A stretch of 19,129 nt of DNA from an uncultured Streptococcus sp. (GCF_905372115.1 NZ_CAJPNR010000041.1:1-19129); one strand, 5' to 3'; positions 6,733 to 15,036 are shown, counted from the first letter of the stretch. The notes: generated from the letters alone by a model not told the origin. A program made the numbers and translations.

Positions 6733-7893
6733 ATGAAACCAAACCATCAGTTTTCTTTCTTGCGTAATAATGCAGTCAGCCCAGATATTGCTATCTTGAC
6801 CAAGCTCTATCTGCCGATTCTGGGGAGAGAAGCGGTAACACTTTATCTTTATCTGCTGTCTTTTGGGGATAATGGGCAAAAGCAGCACCTCTTCAGTCAG
6901 ATTCTCAATCATTTAGATTTTGGACTTAATATTTTGGAAGAAAGTTTTGAGCGTTTAGCGGCGATTAAGCTAGTTGACCTTTATCAAACAGATGACCTTT
7001 ATCTGATTCAACTCCACCCGACCTTAACGGCGGAGGAATTTTTCAGCCATAATGTGTACAGCCGGCTCTTGGAAAAGAAAATCGGCGAAGCTGCTGCAGA
7101 TGCCCTGCGACCAAAAAATCCTAGTGGAGAGAAATTGGTTAAGTCTTTTATGCAGGTGTTTGGTATGGAAGCTGAGCAGCCAAGGGCAGTGCGAAAGGCC
7201 AATGATTTTGACTTGGAGTATTTCAAGCAACGGATGGCTCAGGACAATCTTCGCTTTGCCAATGAAAAAGAAGATTTATTAGAATTGTTTGCAATTGCTG
7301 AGCAGAAAAAGTGGACTTGGTACGAGACCTATGTCTTGGCGAGAGAAACTGCTGTTTCTCAGGTCATTTCTACCAAGCGGATGAAGCAAAAGTTAGCTCA
7401 GAAGCCGGCAGAAGGTCAGTTTTCTAAGCAGGAGCAGTCTATTATCCAAGAAGCGAAGCGAACATCACCAATGGTCTTCCTGGCAGAAATCAAAAAAACC
7501 CGTCAGGCTGCTATTACGCGGACGGAGAGAAAGCTTTTGCTGGATTTAGCTGAATTAGGTCTTTTGGACGAGGTTATCAACGTAATCTTGCTCTTGACCT
7601 TTAATAAGGTAGATTCAGCCAATCTCAATGAAAAGTATGCCCTTAAGGTAGCCAATGATTTTTCTTATCAAAAGGTGACGACAGCTGAGGAAGCTGTCTT
7701 GAAAATCCGTGAGCGCAACCAGCAGACGAATAATCGTCCTGCGCAAGTCAGCTCAGCTTCTGCTAAAAGCAATGTGCCAATCTGGAGTAATCCTGACTAT
7801 AAAGATGATACTACTCCTGAGCAACAAGCAAAATTAGAAGAGAAAAGACGCAAGCTTTTAGAAAAAATTAGAAAGGGTTCGGGTGGCGCTTAA
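6733..7893 (+). CDS. dnaB: Replication initiation/membrane attachment protein DnaB
   Basis: The Firmicutes primosome protein DnaB (DnaB/DnaD family, not the E. coli helicase of the same name), which works with DnaD and DnaI to load the replicative helicase at oriC and restart sites. At 386 aa it is somewhat shorter than the 470-aa B. subtilis protein, as I expect for streptococci. The N-terminal part (about 1-110) is the winged-helix DDBH1-like domain (PDIAILTKLYLPILGREAVTLYLYL). A DDBH2-type helical region lies around 255-330 (ELGLLDEVINVILLLTFNKV), and the tail is charged (EQQAKLEEKRRKLLEKIRKG). The ATG directly touches the nrdR TAA, with AAGGA about ten bases upstream inside nrdR, so translation is probably coupled. 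Confidence 0.92.
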   Translation: MKPNHQFSFLRNNAVSPDIAILTKLYLPILGREAVTLYLYLLSFGDNGQKQHLFSQILNHLDFGLNILEESFERLAAIKLVDLYQTDDLYLIQLHPTLTAEEFFSHNVYSRLLEKKIGEAAADALRPKNPSGEKLVKSFMQVFGMEAEQPRAVRKANDFDLEYFKQRMAQDNLRFANEKEDLLELFAIAEQKKWTWYETYVLARETAVSQVISTKRMKQKLAQKPAEGQFSKQEQSIIQEAKRTSPMVFLAEIKKTRQAAITRTERKLLLDLAELGLLDEVINVILLLTFNKVDSANLNEKYALKVANDFSYQKVTTAEEAVLKIRERNQQTNNRPAQVSSASAKSNVPIWSNPDYKDDTTPEQQAKLEEKRRKLLEKIRKGSGGA

Positions 7894-8790
7894 ATGGATA
7901 AAATAGGACAGAATATACCTCATAGGAACAGGGTGCGGCATTTTGACTATCAGGAGCTGGTCAAGCAAATCATGGCGGACCCAGATGTGGCAGCCTTTAT
8001 CCAGCAGGAAAAGCTGACCCAAGCTGAGATTCAGCGCAGTGTCTCCAAGTTTAACCAGTATATTACAGAGCGCAATCGCTTTTTGCTGGGGGACGAGACC
8101 TATATTGCCAAGGGTTATAAGCCAATCTTGGTGAAAAATGAAGGCTATGCGGATGTTGCCTATGAAGAGACACTTGAGTTGATTGAGCAGGAAAAGTTGA
8201 AAAATATTAAAGAACGGATCAATTTAATTAATCTACCTTCTAGTCTTAAAGATGCGAGTTTCAGTCAAATTGACTTAAAAAAGAATCGTGATGAAATTTT
8301 TGAACGATTGGCTAATTTTGTCGCTGCTTATCCTAATTATCAAAAGGCTGTTTATCTCTATGGAGATTTTGGTATTGGGAAAAGTTATTTGATGGCTGCT
8401 TTAGCTCATGAATTATCAGTAGAGCGAGGGGCTTCAACTACTCTAGTTCATTACCCAAGCTTTGTTTTGGATGTTAAGAATGCTATCAGTTCCGGCTTGG
8501 TCAAGGAGAAGATTGATCAGGTTAAGACAGCTCAAGTGCTGATTTTGGACGATATCGGTGCAGAGCAGTCTAGCCCCTGGATGCGCGATGAGATTTTGCA
8601 GGTCATTCTCCAGCACCGTATGCAGGAAAATCTGCCAACTTTCTTTACTTCTAACTTTAGTTTTACGGACTTGGAGCGCCACTTTGCTAACTCTAAGAAT
8701 GGCGATGAGACTTGGCAGGCCAAGCGGGTTATGGAGCGAATTAAGTTTCTGGCTCAGGAGGTACTCCTAGAAGGAGAGAACCGCCGATGA
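7894..8790 (+). CDS. dnaI: Primosomal protein DnaI (helicase loader)
   Basis: AAA+ ATPase that loads the replicative helicase onto DNA with DnaB and DnaD. At 298 aa it is near the usual length. The N-terminal helicase-interaction domain covers about 1-115. The ATPase domain has Walker A YGDFGIGKS (K163, S164), Walker B VLILDDIGAE (D219, D220), a sensor-1-like TFFTSNFS, and an arginine-rich KRVMERIKF end. The protein has no cysteine at all. B. subtilis DnaI carries a Cys/His zinc site in its N-terminal domain; at the equivalent place here (YKPILVKNEGYADVAYEE) no ligand set remains. The ATG follows the dnaB TAA with no gap, and the stop overlaps the next gene by 4 nt. Confidence 0.95.
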   Translation: MDKIGQNIPHRNRVRHFDYQELVKQIMADPDVAAFIQQEKLTQAEIQRSVSKFNQYITERNRFLLGDETYIAKGYKPILVKNEGYADVAYEETLELIEQEKLKNIKERINLINLPSSLKDASFSQIDLKKNRDEIFERLANFVAAYPNYQKAVYLYGDFGIGKSYLMAALAHELSVERGASTTLVHYPSFVLDVKNAISSGLVKEKIDQVKTAQVLILDDIGAEQSSPWMRDEILQVILQHRMQENLPTFFTSNFSFTDLERHFANSKNGDETWQAKRVMERIKFLAQEVLLEGENRR

Positions 8791-9503
8791 ATGAAACAAT
8801 TAACTTGATGAAAGCTCATACGTCTGTTCGCCGCTTTACGGAGGAGCAGATTTCTGATAAGGAATTACGTGCCATCATTGATGCTGGGCGGGCTGCGTCC
8901 AGCTGGAAGAATTTCCAGTCCTACTCTATCATTGTGGTGCGAAGCAAAGAGAAAAAAGAAGCTCTCTTTGACCTAGTGCCCCAAGAAGCCATTCGGCAGT
9001 CTTCGGCCTTCCTGCTTTTTGTTGGCGACCTCAATCGAGCTCAAAAGGGCGTTCAATTGAATACGGAAGACTTTTATCCTGAGGGAACAGAAAATCTCCT
9101 GATTAGCTCAGTAGATGCCGCTTTGGCGGGGCAAAATACCCTGTTAGCAGCTGAAAGTTTGGGTTATGGTGGGGTAATCATTGGACTGGTTCGTTATGCT
9201 GCTAGTCAAATAGCTGAGCTTTTCAAGCTGCCGGACTACACTTATCCGGTCTTTGGGATTGCTCTGGGAACTCCCAACCAGAACCATGCAGTCAAGCCAC
9301 GCCTGCCTTATGAAGCAGTGGTCTTTGAGGAAGAATATCGTGAACAGGATTGTTCAACTATCCAAGCCTATGACCGCGTACAGACTGAATATGCTGGCGA
9401 GCGAGCTAAGGAAACCTGGAGTCAGCGCCTAGCTGCCCAATTTGGTCAGGAGCCTAATCAAGCTATTGACCAATTGTTCAAAGAAAAGAAATTAGAAAAA
9501 TAG
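8787..9503 (+). CDS. Nitroreductase-family flavoprotein (NAD(P)H oxidoreductase)
   Basis: An FMN-dependent oxidoreductase of the nitroreductase superfamily, 238 aa. The N-terminal signature HTSVRRFTEEQI with the Arg cluster that binds FMN phosphate, the AGRAASSWKNFQ segment, the GYGGVIIGLVRY loop that packs on the flavin, and VFGIALGTPNQNH all fit the NfsA/Frp-like branch, which passes electrons from NAD(P)H to nitro compounds, quinones or free flavin. The physiological substrate cannot be told from sequence. Its ATG overlaps the dnaI stop (ATGA) with AAGGAG at 8771-8776, so it is expressed with the primosome genes although no functional link is evident. The tail (about 195-238) is charged and helical. 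Confidence 0.85.
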   Translation: MNETINLMKAHTSVRRFTEEQISDKELRAIIDAGRAASSWKNFQSYSIIVVRSKEKKEALFDLVPQEAIRQSSAFLLFVGDLNRAQKGVQLNTEDFYPEGTENLLISSVDAALAGQNTLLAAESLGYGGVIIGLVRYAASQIAELFKLPDYTYPVFGIALGTPNQNHAVKPRLPYEAVVFEEEYREQDCSTIQAYDRVQTEYAGERAKETWSQRLAAQFGQEPNQAIDQLFKEKKLEK

Positions 9504-9526
9504 GACGGAGTTTGGCTCTGTCCTAA
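9502..9526 (+). other. Hairpin between nitroreductase and der, no U tract
   Basis: AGGACGGAG (9503-9511) pairs with CTCTGTCCT (9517-9525) around a 5-nt loop, with one G-U pair. It starts at the nitroreductase stop codon but is followed by AAAGAATG, not Ts. It is therefore more likely an RNA processing or stability element than a terminator; der is probably read through it. Confidence 0.6.
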
Positions 9527-9545
9527 AGAATGAAAGAGGAAAAAC

Positions 9546-10856
9546 ATGGCCTTACCAACTATTGCCATTGTCGGCCGTCCCAATGTCGGCAAGTCAACGC
9601 TCTTCAATCGGATTGCCGGTGAGCGGATTTCCATTGTGGAAGATGTCGAAGGGGTGACACGCGACCGAATCTATGCGACCGCAAACTGGCTCAACCGCAA
9701 GTTCAGTATTATTGATACGGGCGGAATTGACGATGTTGATGCACCTTTTATGGAGCAAATCAAGCACCAAGCTGAGATTGCCATGGACGAAGCGGATGTC
9801 ATCGTTTTTGTCGTGTCTGGCAAGGAAGGTATCACGGATGCGGACGAGTATGTAGCTCGCATGCTCTACAAGACCCATAAGCCGATTATCTTAGCGGTCA
9901 ATAAGGTGGATAATCCTGAAATGCGCAATGAGATTTTTGATTTCTATGCGTTGGGCTTGGGTGATCCATTCCCAGTTTCCTCAGTTCACGGGATTGGTAC
10001 AGGGGATGTTCTTGATGCGATCGTTGAAAATCTGCCAAATGAAGAAGTGGCTGAAAATCCTGATATGATTAAGTTTAGCTTGATTGGCCGTCCTAATGTC
10101 GGCAAGTCTAGCTTGATCAATGCCATCTTGGGGGAAGACCGAGTCATTGCTAGTCCAGTGGCTGGTACAACGCGTGACGCTATTGATACGGTCTTTACAG
10201 ACAGTGAAGGTCAGGAATTTACCATGATCGATACGGCTGGTATGCGCAAGTCAGGCAAGGTCTATGAAAATACGGAAAAATACTCTGTCATGCGGGCTAT
10301 GCGGGCGATCGATCGCTCAGATGTCGTTCTCATGGTGCTGAATGCTGAAGAAGGAATTCGTGAGTACGACAAGCGAATTGCTGGCTTTGCCCATGAAGCA
10401 GGAAAAGGTATTGTTATCGTTGTTAATAAGTGGGATACGCTGGAAAAAGATAACCATACCATGAAAGACTGGGAAGAGGATATCCGAGACCAGTTCCAAT
10501 ACCTGTCTTATGCACCGATTATTTTTGTCTCTGCCCTGACCAAGCAGCGTCTCCATAAGCTGCCGGATATGATTAAGCAAATCAGTCAGAGTCAGAATAC
10601 CCGCATTCCGTCAGCAGTGCTCAATGACGTTATCATGGATGCCATCGCGATTAATCCGACACCGACCGACAAGGGCAAACGCCTCAAGATTTTTTATGCG
10701 ACTCAGGTAGCAACTAAACCTCCGACCTTTGTCATCTTTGTCAACGAAGAAGAACTCATGCACTTCTCTTACCTGCGTTTCTTGGAAAATCAAATCCGCA
10801 AGGCCTTTATCTTTGAAGGAACCCCGATTCACTTGATTGCAAGGAAGCGGAAGTAG
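9546..10856 (+). CDS. der: Ribosome-associated GTPase Der (EngA)
   Basis: Essential double-GTPase needed for late assembly of the 50S ribosomal subunit. At 436 aa it is the standard length. Two G domains lie in tandem: the first has GRPNVGKS at 10-17 and NKVD at 119-122, the second GRPNVGKS at 181-188 and NKWD at 294-297. Each carries its DTxG switch (IDTGGI and IDTAGM). A C-terminal KH-like RNA-binding domain (about 350-436) ends in a basic tail (LIARKRK). It follows the nitroreductase after 42 nt with a G/A-rich ribosome site (AGAGGA) and is closed by a terminator. No separate promoter is obvious, so it is likely the last gene of the nrdR unit. Confidence 0.98.
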   Translation: MALPTIAIVGRPNVGKSTLFNRIAGERISIVEDVEGVTRDRIYATANWLNRKFSIIDTGGIDDVDAPFMEQIKHQAEIAMDEADVIVFVVSGKEGITDADEYVARMLYKTHKPIILAVNKVDNPEMRNEIFDFYALGLGDPFPVSSVHGIGTGDVLDAIVENLPNEEVAENPDMIKFSLIGRPNVGKSSLINAILGEDRVIASPVAGTTRDAIDTVFTDSEGQEFTMIDTAGMRKSGKVYENTEKYSVMRAMRAIDRSDVVLMVLNAEEGIREYDKRIAGFAHEAGKGIVIVVNKWDTLEKDNHTMKDWEEDIRDQFQYLSYAPIIFVSALTKQRLHKLPDMIKQISQSQNTRIPSAVLNDVIMDAIAINPTPTDKGKRLKIFYATQVATKPPTFVIFVNEEELMHFSYLRFLENQIRKAFIFEGTPIHLIARKRK

Positions 10857-10873
10857 AGTTTGAAAACAGCAAT

Positions 10874-10902
10874 TTGACAAACATACGTTTATATGTAAAA
10901 AT
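10874..10902. repeat. Repeated operator/promoter-like motif, copy 2
   Basis: TTGACA (10874-10879), an AAAC-N4-GTTT palindrome (10879-10890), then ATGTAAAAA. It matches the copy at 6145-6171 apart from three substitutions, one inserted T and the final base. As a promoter it would be TTGACA-16-TAAAAA, but it would read straight into the terminator at 10904. Confidence 0.4.
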
Positions 10903-10903
10903 G

Positions 10904-10937
10904 AAAGTAAGCATAAGAGCTTGCTTTTCTTTTTTTA
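10904..10937 (+). terminator. Terminator of the nrdR-der unit
   Basis: AAAGTAAGC (10904-10912) pairs with GCTTGCTTT (10919-10927), one T-G pair, six-base loop. A T-rich tail broken by a single C runs to 10937. Confidence 0.9.
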
Positions 10938-10948
10938 TATCGAAAGTG

Positions 10949-10957
10949 TGGTATAAT
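10949..10957 (+). promoter_or_regulatory. SNF2 helicase promoter (extended -10)
   Basis: TGGTATAAT is a perfect extended -10. The -35 region overlaps the T tract of the preceding terminator (TTTTTT) and is poor. A ribosome site (AAGGTGG, 10972-10978) and ATG at 10984 follow. Confidence 0.65.
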
Positions 10958-10983
10958 GGGGAGATAAATGTAAGGTGGTAATT

Positions 10984-13900
10984 ATGGCAAAATTAATTCC
11001 TGGTAAGATTCGGACAGAAGGAATTACCCTGGTTGAAAACAATAAGGTAGTAATCCTTGAGGTCAGTGATTCTCTTTTATATGCTCGTGTGGACGAGTGC
11101 AATCTGCGCTATAGCTTGGATGATGATGTCATCTTTTGTTATTGCGATTTTTTCCAGAAGAAAAAATATTGTGCCCATCTGGCAGCCTTGGAGTATTATC
11201 TGAAAAATGCCCCATCGGGAAAAGATGTGCTAAAGAGTATGGAAGAGGAGGAGTTGACCAGTCAGGAGACCCAAGAGCTGGTTTCTTTCGGAAGCTTGTT
11301 CTTGGATAAGGTCTTGCCGGAGAAATCCGAACAACAGGTTCGTTATGAGCTCTCGGCTACTGGTCAGGAGGACTCTTATACAGGACAGTTTCTCTGGAGT
11401 CTCCGGATCAGTCGCTTGCCGGACGAGCGCTCTTATGTTGTCCGAGACGTTCTTTCCTTCCTTCGGACCTTGGAAAAGGGCGGGCATTATCAGATTGGTA
11501 AGAGTTACTATGAGGCTATTCATTTGGAGGATTTTGATGAAGCCAGTCAAGATTTGCTCGTTTTCCTGCAGGGGCTGGTGCCCGACTATCAGGGGCAAGA
11601 TTCCTCTTTGATTTTCCCAAATGCTGGGCGCAATCTTTTCTTCCCAGCCAGCATCTTTGAAGAGGGAGTTATCTTCCTGATGAATCTGTCTTCTTTCCGC
11701 TTAGAGTACAGCCTTTACGACTACAGTGAAGTCTTTTTCCAAGATTTACATGAAGAGGCAGAAGTTTATACTTTCCAAGTGGAAGAGCATGAAGAGCATT
11801 TTGAGCTAGTCATTGCTGAGAAGAATTATAAGATGCTTTATGATGGCCAGTTTATCTTTTATGGAGATACTTTCTACCAGCTAAATCCTCAGCAGATTAG
11901 ACTGATGAAGGCTTTACGGGAGCTGCCGATAGAGCATGATCGGTTGAAGCGCCTGCAATTCGACTTGTCGGAGAGAACGAAGCTGGCTTCCAGTCTGTCT
12001 GAGTTTAAAAAGGTTGGCCGGGTAGAAGCACCTGAAAGTATGATGATTCATGACTTTACAGCCAAGTTTGACTTTGACATCGGTCCTGACAGGCGTCTGA
12101 TTTTGGATACTGTCTTTGACTATGGAGACAGGAAAGTGACGACTCGCAAAGATTTGGAACGTCTGCCTTTTGCGGGTAATTTTGAGCATGAGCAGCAAGT
12201 CTTTAAGCAAATGCTGCAGGCAGGTTTTGTGGCAGACTTTTACAGCCAGCGACCGCCTCTGAAACCAGAAGAAATTTATCATTTCTTCTCTGAAGTCATC
12301 CCTAACTTTGAGGCTTTGGGCCAGGTCAGCATGACAGAAGAGCTAGAGGCGCTGGCACAGACAGAAAGTCCAAGGATCACTGTCAAGATGAAGGGCGGCT
12401 TCTTGGATGTTGGTTTCGATTTTGCCGGCATTGCGCAGTCAGAGATAGACGCAGTGCTTGATTCGCTCTTTAAGGAGCAGGACTTCTTTATCAGTAAGTC
12501 TGGGCAAGTCTTGATTTTCGATGAAGAGACCAAGGAGATGAGCCGGACTTTGCAGCAGCTGCGGAGTAAGCGGACTAAAAATGGCTTCATTCAGACCAGC
12601 AGTCTAGCAGCTTACCAACTGGCAGAGTTTTTCAAGGGCAAGGATAGAGTACAGTTTTCAAAAGATGTGCAGCAACTGGCCTTTGACCTGATTCACCCAG
12701 AGGAATTCCCTCTTCCTGAGCTGCAAGTCAAGGCTGACCTTCGGGATTACCAAGAGACGGGTGTCAAGTGGCTATCCATGCTGGATAAGTATGGTTTCGG
12801 TGGCATCCTGGCTGACGATATGGGACTGGGGAAGACTCTGCAGACGATTTCTTTTCTGAGTTCGCGTATAGATGATTCTAAGAAAGTCTTAATCTTGGCA
12901 CCATCTAGCCTGATTTACAACTGGAGCGATGAGTTTGCTAAATTTGCTCCGCATTTGGATGTGGCGGTGGTGTATGGTCTGAAAAATGTTCGTGATGAGC
13001 TGATAGCGGAGAAGCATCAGATTACCATTACCAGCTATGCTTCCTTCAGGCAGGATGTGGAAGAATACCGGGACAATCACTTCCAGTATCTGATTTTGGA
13101 TGAGGCTCAGGTCATGAAGAATGACCAGACCAAGATTGCCCAGTATTTGCGGGATTTTGAAGTGGAGCATACTTATGCCCTTTCTGGGACGCCGATTGAG
13201 AATAATCTGGGAGAACTTTGGTCTATTTTCCAGATTGTCATGCCAGGACTTTTGCCAAGCAAAAAGGAATTTTTAAAACTGCCAGCAGATAAAGTCGCCC
13301 GCTATATCAAACCATTTGTCATGCGGCGCAAGAAAGAAGATGTGCTGCAGGAGTTGCCTGATTTGATTGAAGTTGCCTATCGCAATGAATTGGCAGATAG
13401 CCAGAAGACCATTTATCTGGCTCTGCTCAAGCAGATGCAGGACAGAATCATCCATGCGACAGAAGATGAAATCAATCGCAGCAAGATAGAGATTCTGTCA
13501 GGTCTTATGCGTCTCCGCCAGATCTGTGACACTCCGAAGCTGTTTATGGAAGATTACGAGGGCGAGAGCGGTAAGCTGGAAAGTTTGCGGGAATTACTTG
13601 AACAGATACAAGATGGTAATCATCGTGTCCTCATATTTTCACAATTTCGTGGTATGCTGGATATTATCGAGAGTGAGCTGAACAAGATGGGCATGGAGTC
13701 CTTTAAGATTACTGGCTCTACTCCGGCCAAGGAGCGTCAGGACATGACAACAGCCTTTAATGATGGTCAGCGCTCGGCCTTTCTAATCTCCCTCAAGGCT
13801 GGAGGTGTTGGTCTCAATCTGACTGGTGCAGACACAGTCATCTTGGTTGACCTCTGGTGGAATCCAGCGGTTGAGGCCCAGGCCATCGGCCGTGCCCACC

Positions 13901-14085
13901 GTATCGGTCAGGAGCGCAATGTCGAAGTCTATCGGATGATTACACGTGGTACGATTGAGGAGAAGATACAGGAGCTGCAGGAGAGCAAGCGCAATCTGGT
14001 TTCGACTATTCTGGATGGAGTAGAAGCCAAATCCAGTCTCTCTGTGGAGGAAATTCGAGAAATTCTGGGAATTTCGGCAGAATAG
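10984..14085 (+). CDS. SNF2-family DEAD/DEAH helicase with SWIM zinc finger
   Basis: A 1033-aa superfamily 2 ATP-dependent DNA translocase of the bacterial SNF2 type. An N-terminal SWIM zinc finger has CxC at 52/54 and CxH at 63/65 (CYCDFF, YCAHL). A long helical SNF2-associated region covers about 100-560. The ATPase core has motif I ADDMGLGKT (610-618), motif II DEAQ (706-709) and SGTPIENN. The C-terminal helicase lobe has LISLKAGGVGLNLTGAD, LWWNPAVEAQ and motif VI QAIGRAHRIGQ (966-976). The role in streptococci is not settled; relatives act on protein-DNA complexes or RNA polymerase (RapA-like). An in-frame GTG at 10975 lies inside the ribosome site AAGGTGG, so ATG 10984 is the better start. 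It has its own promoter after a terminator. Confidence 0.93.
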   Translation: MAKLIPGKIRTEGITLVENNKVVILEVSDSLLYARVDECNLRYSLDDDVIFCYCDFFQKKKYCAHLAALEYYLKNAPSGKDVLKSMEEEELTSQETQELVSFGSLFLDKVLPEKSEQQVRYELSATGQEDSYTGQFLWSLRISRLPDERSYVVRDVLSFLRTLEKGGHYQIGKSYYEAIHLEDFDEASQDLLVFLQGLVPDYQGQDSSLIFPNAGRNLFFPASIFEEGVIFLMNLSSFRLEYSLYDYSEVFFQDLHEEAEVYTFQVEEHEEHFELVIAEKNYKMLYDGQFIFYGDTFYQLNPQQIRLMKALRELPIEHDRLKRLQFDLSERTKLASSLSEFKKVGRVEAPESMMIHDFTAKFDFDIGPDRRLILDTVFDYGDRKVTTRKDLERLPFAGNFEHEQQVFKQMLQAGFVADFYSQRPPLKPEEIYHFFSEVIPNFEALGQVSMTEELEALAQTESPRITVKMKGGFLDVGFDFAGIAQSEIDAVLDSLFKEQDFFISKSGQVLIFDEETKEMSRTLQQLRSKRTKNGFIQTSSLAAYQLAEFFKGKDRVQFSKDVQQLAFDLIHPEEFPLPELQVKADLRDYQETGVKWLSMLDKYGFGGILADDMGLGKTLQTISFLSSRIDDSKKVLILAPSSLIYNWSDEFAKFAPHLDVAVVYGLKNVRDELIAEKHQITITSYASFRQDVEEYRDNHFQYLILDEAQVMKNDQTKIAQYLRDFEVEHTYALSGTPIENNLGELWSIFQIVMPGLLPSKKEFLKLPADKVARYIKPFVMRRKKEDVLQELPDLIEVAYRNELADSQKTIYLALLKQMQDRIIHATEDEINRSKIEILSGLMRLRQICDTPKLFMEDYEGESGKLESLRELLEQIQDGNHRVLIFSQFRGMLDIIESELNKMGMESFKITGSTPAKERQDMTTAFNDGQRSAFLISLKAGGVGLNLTGADTVILVDLWWNPAVEAQAIGRAHRIGQERNVEVYRMITRGTIEEKIQELQESKRNLVSTILDGVEAKSSLSVEEIREILGISAE

Positions 14086-14086
14086 T

Positions 14087-14114
14087 TTGAAAAATAGCCT
14101 GAATAGTTTATAAT
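14087..14114 (+). promoter_or_regulatory. Promoter of the unknown protein and perhaps murC
   Basis: TTGAAA (14087-14092), a 16-bp spacer and a perfect TATAAT (14109-14114), starting right after the helicase stop. The octamer AATAGTTT occurs twice, at 14081 and 14102, two helical turns apart and overlapping the two promoter elements. Confidence 0.75.
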
Positions 14115-14139
14115 AATGAAGGGTTGAAAGGAAAAAGAT

Positions 14140-14799
14140 ATGACTGATAAACAATTTCCTCTGGTGTCAGATGATGAAATCATGCTGACGGAAATGCCGC
14201 ATATGAATCTTTATGATGAACTAGATCTCATTAGCAACATTACCGGAGACTATACAGACCGTAATTATTTGGAATGGATGCCGATTGTGGACTCCAACAG
14301 GCATGCTCCCATCGCTGCCAGTCAGGCTATCAGAAGACCGCTGCAAAAGCAGTCTGCTTTCAAGGATTTTAAAAAGCCGATTGATAAGAAAAATCCGGCC
14401 ATTCGTTATGCTGAGCAGGCACGCGAGGAAGCTCGGGCTGATTTGAAAAAGAAGCGTTCAGCGCCTTATCTGACCAGCGACCTTCCGACTAAGGTCCGCA
14501 GCAGAAAGCTTCCAACAGCTTCTAATGCGGAAAGACCGAAGCCAACTGCCCCTTTTCAGAAGAATACATCGGGGGAATTTACGAAGTTTGGCGACAGGCT
14601 TCAGCAGGATAACTATATTTTGGCAGATATTCAGCCTGAGTATAGCCCTCAGCCGCAGGAGCTGGAAGAAAAGCCTAAGAAGAACAATTATGATTTTTTA
14701 AAAACCAGTCAGATCTATAATCAGGATAAAGCTAAGGAAGAGCAGTTGAAGCATTCCAAGGCTCAGGAACTGAACTTGACAGGCTTGGACAGCGAATAA
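14140..14799 (+). CDS. Uncharacterised Lys/Pro-rich streptococcal protein
   Basis: I do not recognise a family. It encodes 219 residues with no signal peptide, membrane segment or cysteine. The first 60 residues are acidic and look folded (YDELDLISNITGDYTDRNYLEW is split by turns; key residues D, N, Y, W). From about 65 to 215 the chain is rich in Lys, Pro, Gln and Ser with basic helical stretches (EQAREEARADLKKKRSAP) and is probably disordered. Short motifs near the end (NNYDFLKTSQIYN and LNLTGLDSE) could be docking sites. The start is ATG 14140 with AAAGGA at 14127-14132. It has its own promoter and sits between the SNF2 helicase and murC, a position I recall from pneumococcus. An adaptor role in cell envelope or nucleic acid processes is only a guess. 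Confidence 0.85.
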   Translation: MTDKQFPLVSDDEIMLTEMPHMNLYDELDLISNITGDYTDRNYLEWMPIVDSNRHAPIAASQAIRRPLQKQSAFKDFKKPIDKKNPAIRYAEQAREEARADLKKKRSAPYLTSDLPTKVRSRKLPTASNAERPKPTAPFQKNTSGEFTKFGDRLQQDNYILADIQPEYSPQPQELEEKPKKNNYDFLKTSQIYNQDKAKEEQLKHSKAQELNLTGLDSE

Positions 14800-14902
14800 A
14801 GCTGGTTTGCTCGAGTCTTTTCTGCCTGCAGTTTTCTGATGTATAAAGGAAAATTGCTAGTTGATTATGTAAATGTAAAATCTATCTGCATATAACATCC
14901 GT

Positions 14903-15036
14903 CATCGGTTGAAGAAGACCGATGCTAGAAGCTGGGACTTACTGATTGGTCCGGCTTCTTTGGTGTTTTGGTGGTGCCTAAAAGTTTGTAAAGAAAGAAA
15001 ATCCCTGCGGGCTGATTAGGGTCTGCGGAGATTTTC
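14903..15036 (+). promoter_or_regulatory. Structured intergenic/leader RNA region upstream of murC
   Basis: Three successive hairpins lie in the 281-nt gap before murC. The first is CATCGGT (14903-14909) with ACCGATG (14918-14924). The second is AGAAGCTGGG (14927-14936) with TCCGGCTTCT (14950-14959), followed by a broken T/G run that could make it a weak terminator. The third is GAAAATC-CC-GCGGGC (14997-15012) with GTCTGC-GG-GATTTTC (15021-15036), with two bulges. No known riboswitch or T-box signature was recognised. The upstream part (14800-14900) is AT-rich with no convincing promoter. It may be a cis-regulatory leader, a terminator cluster or a small RNA. Confidence 0.45.

Noticed and set aside
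10975..10983. GTG start for the SNF2 helicase three codons upstream
   Set aside because: The GTG lies inside the ribosome site AAGGTGG, which is correctly spaced for ATG 10984.
11914..12590. Open minus-strand frames opposite the SNF2 helicase, and similar ones opposite gnd, ritR, malT and murC
   Set aside because: They lack ribosome sites and family resemblance and lie fully antisense to well-supported genes; they reflect the codon use of those genes.
14971..14978. T-box-like GTGGTGCC in the murC leader
   Set aside because: The T-box core AGGGTGGNACCGCG is not matched, and no specifier stem or antiterminator pairing was found.
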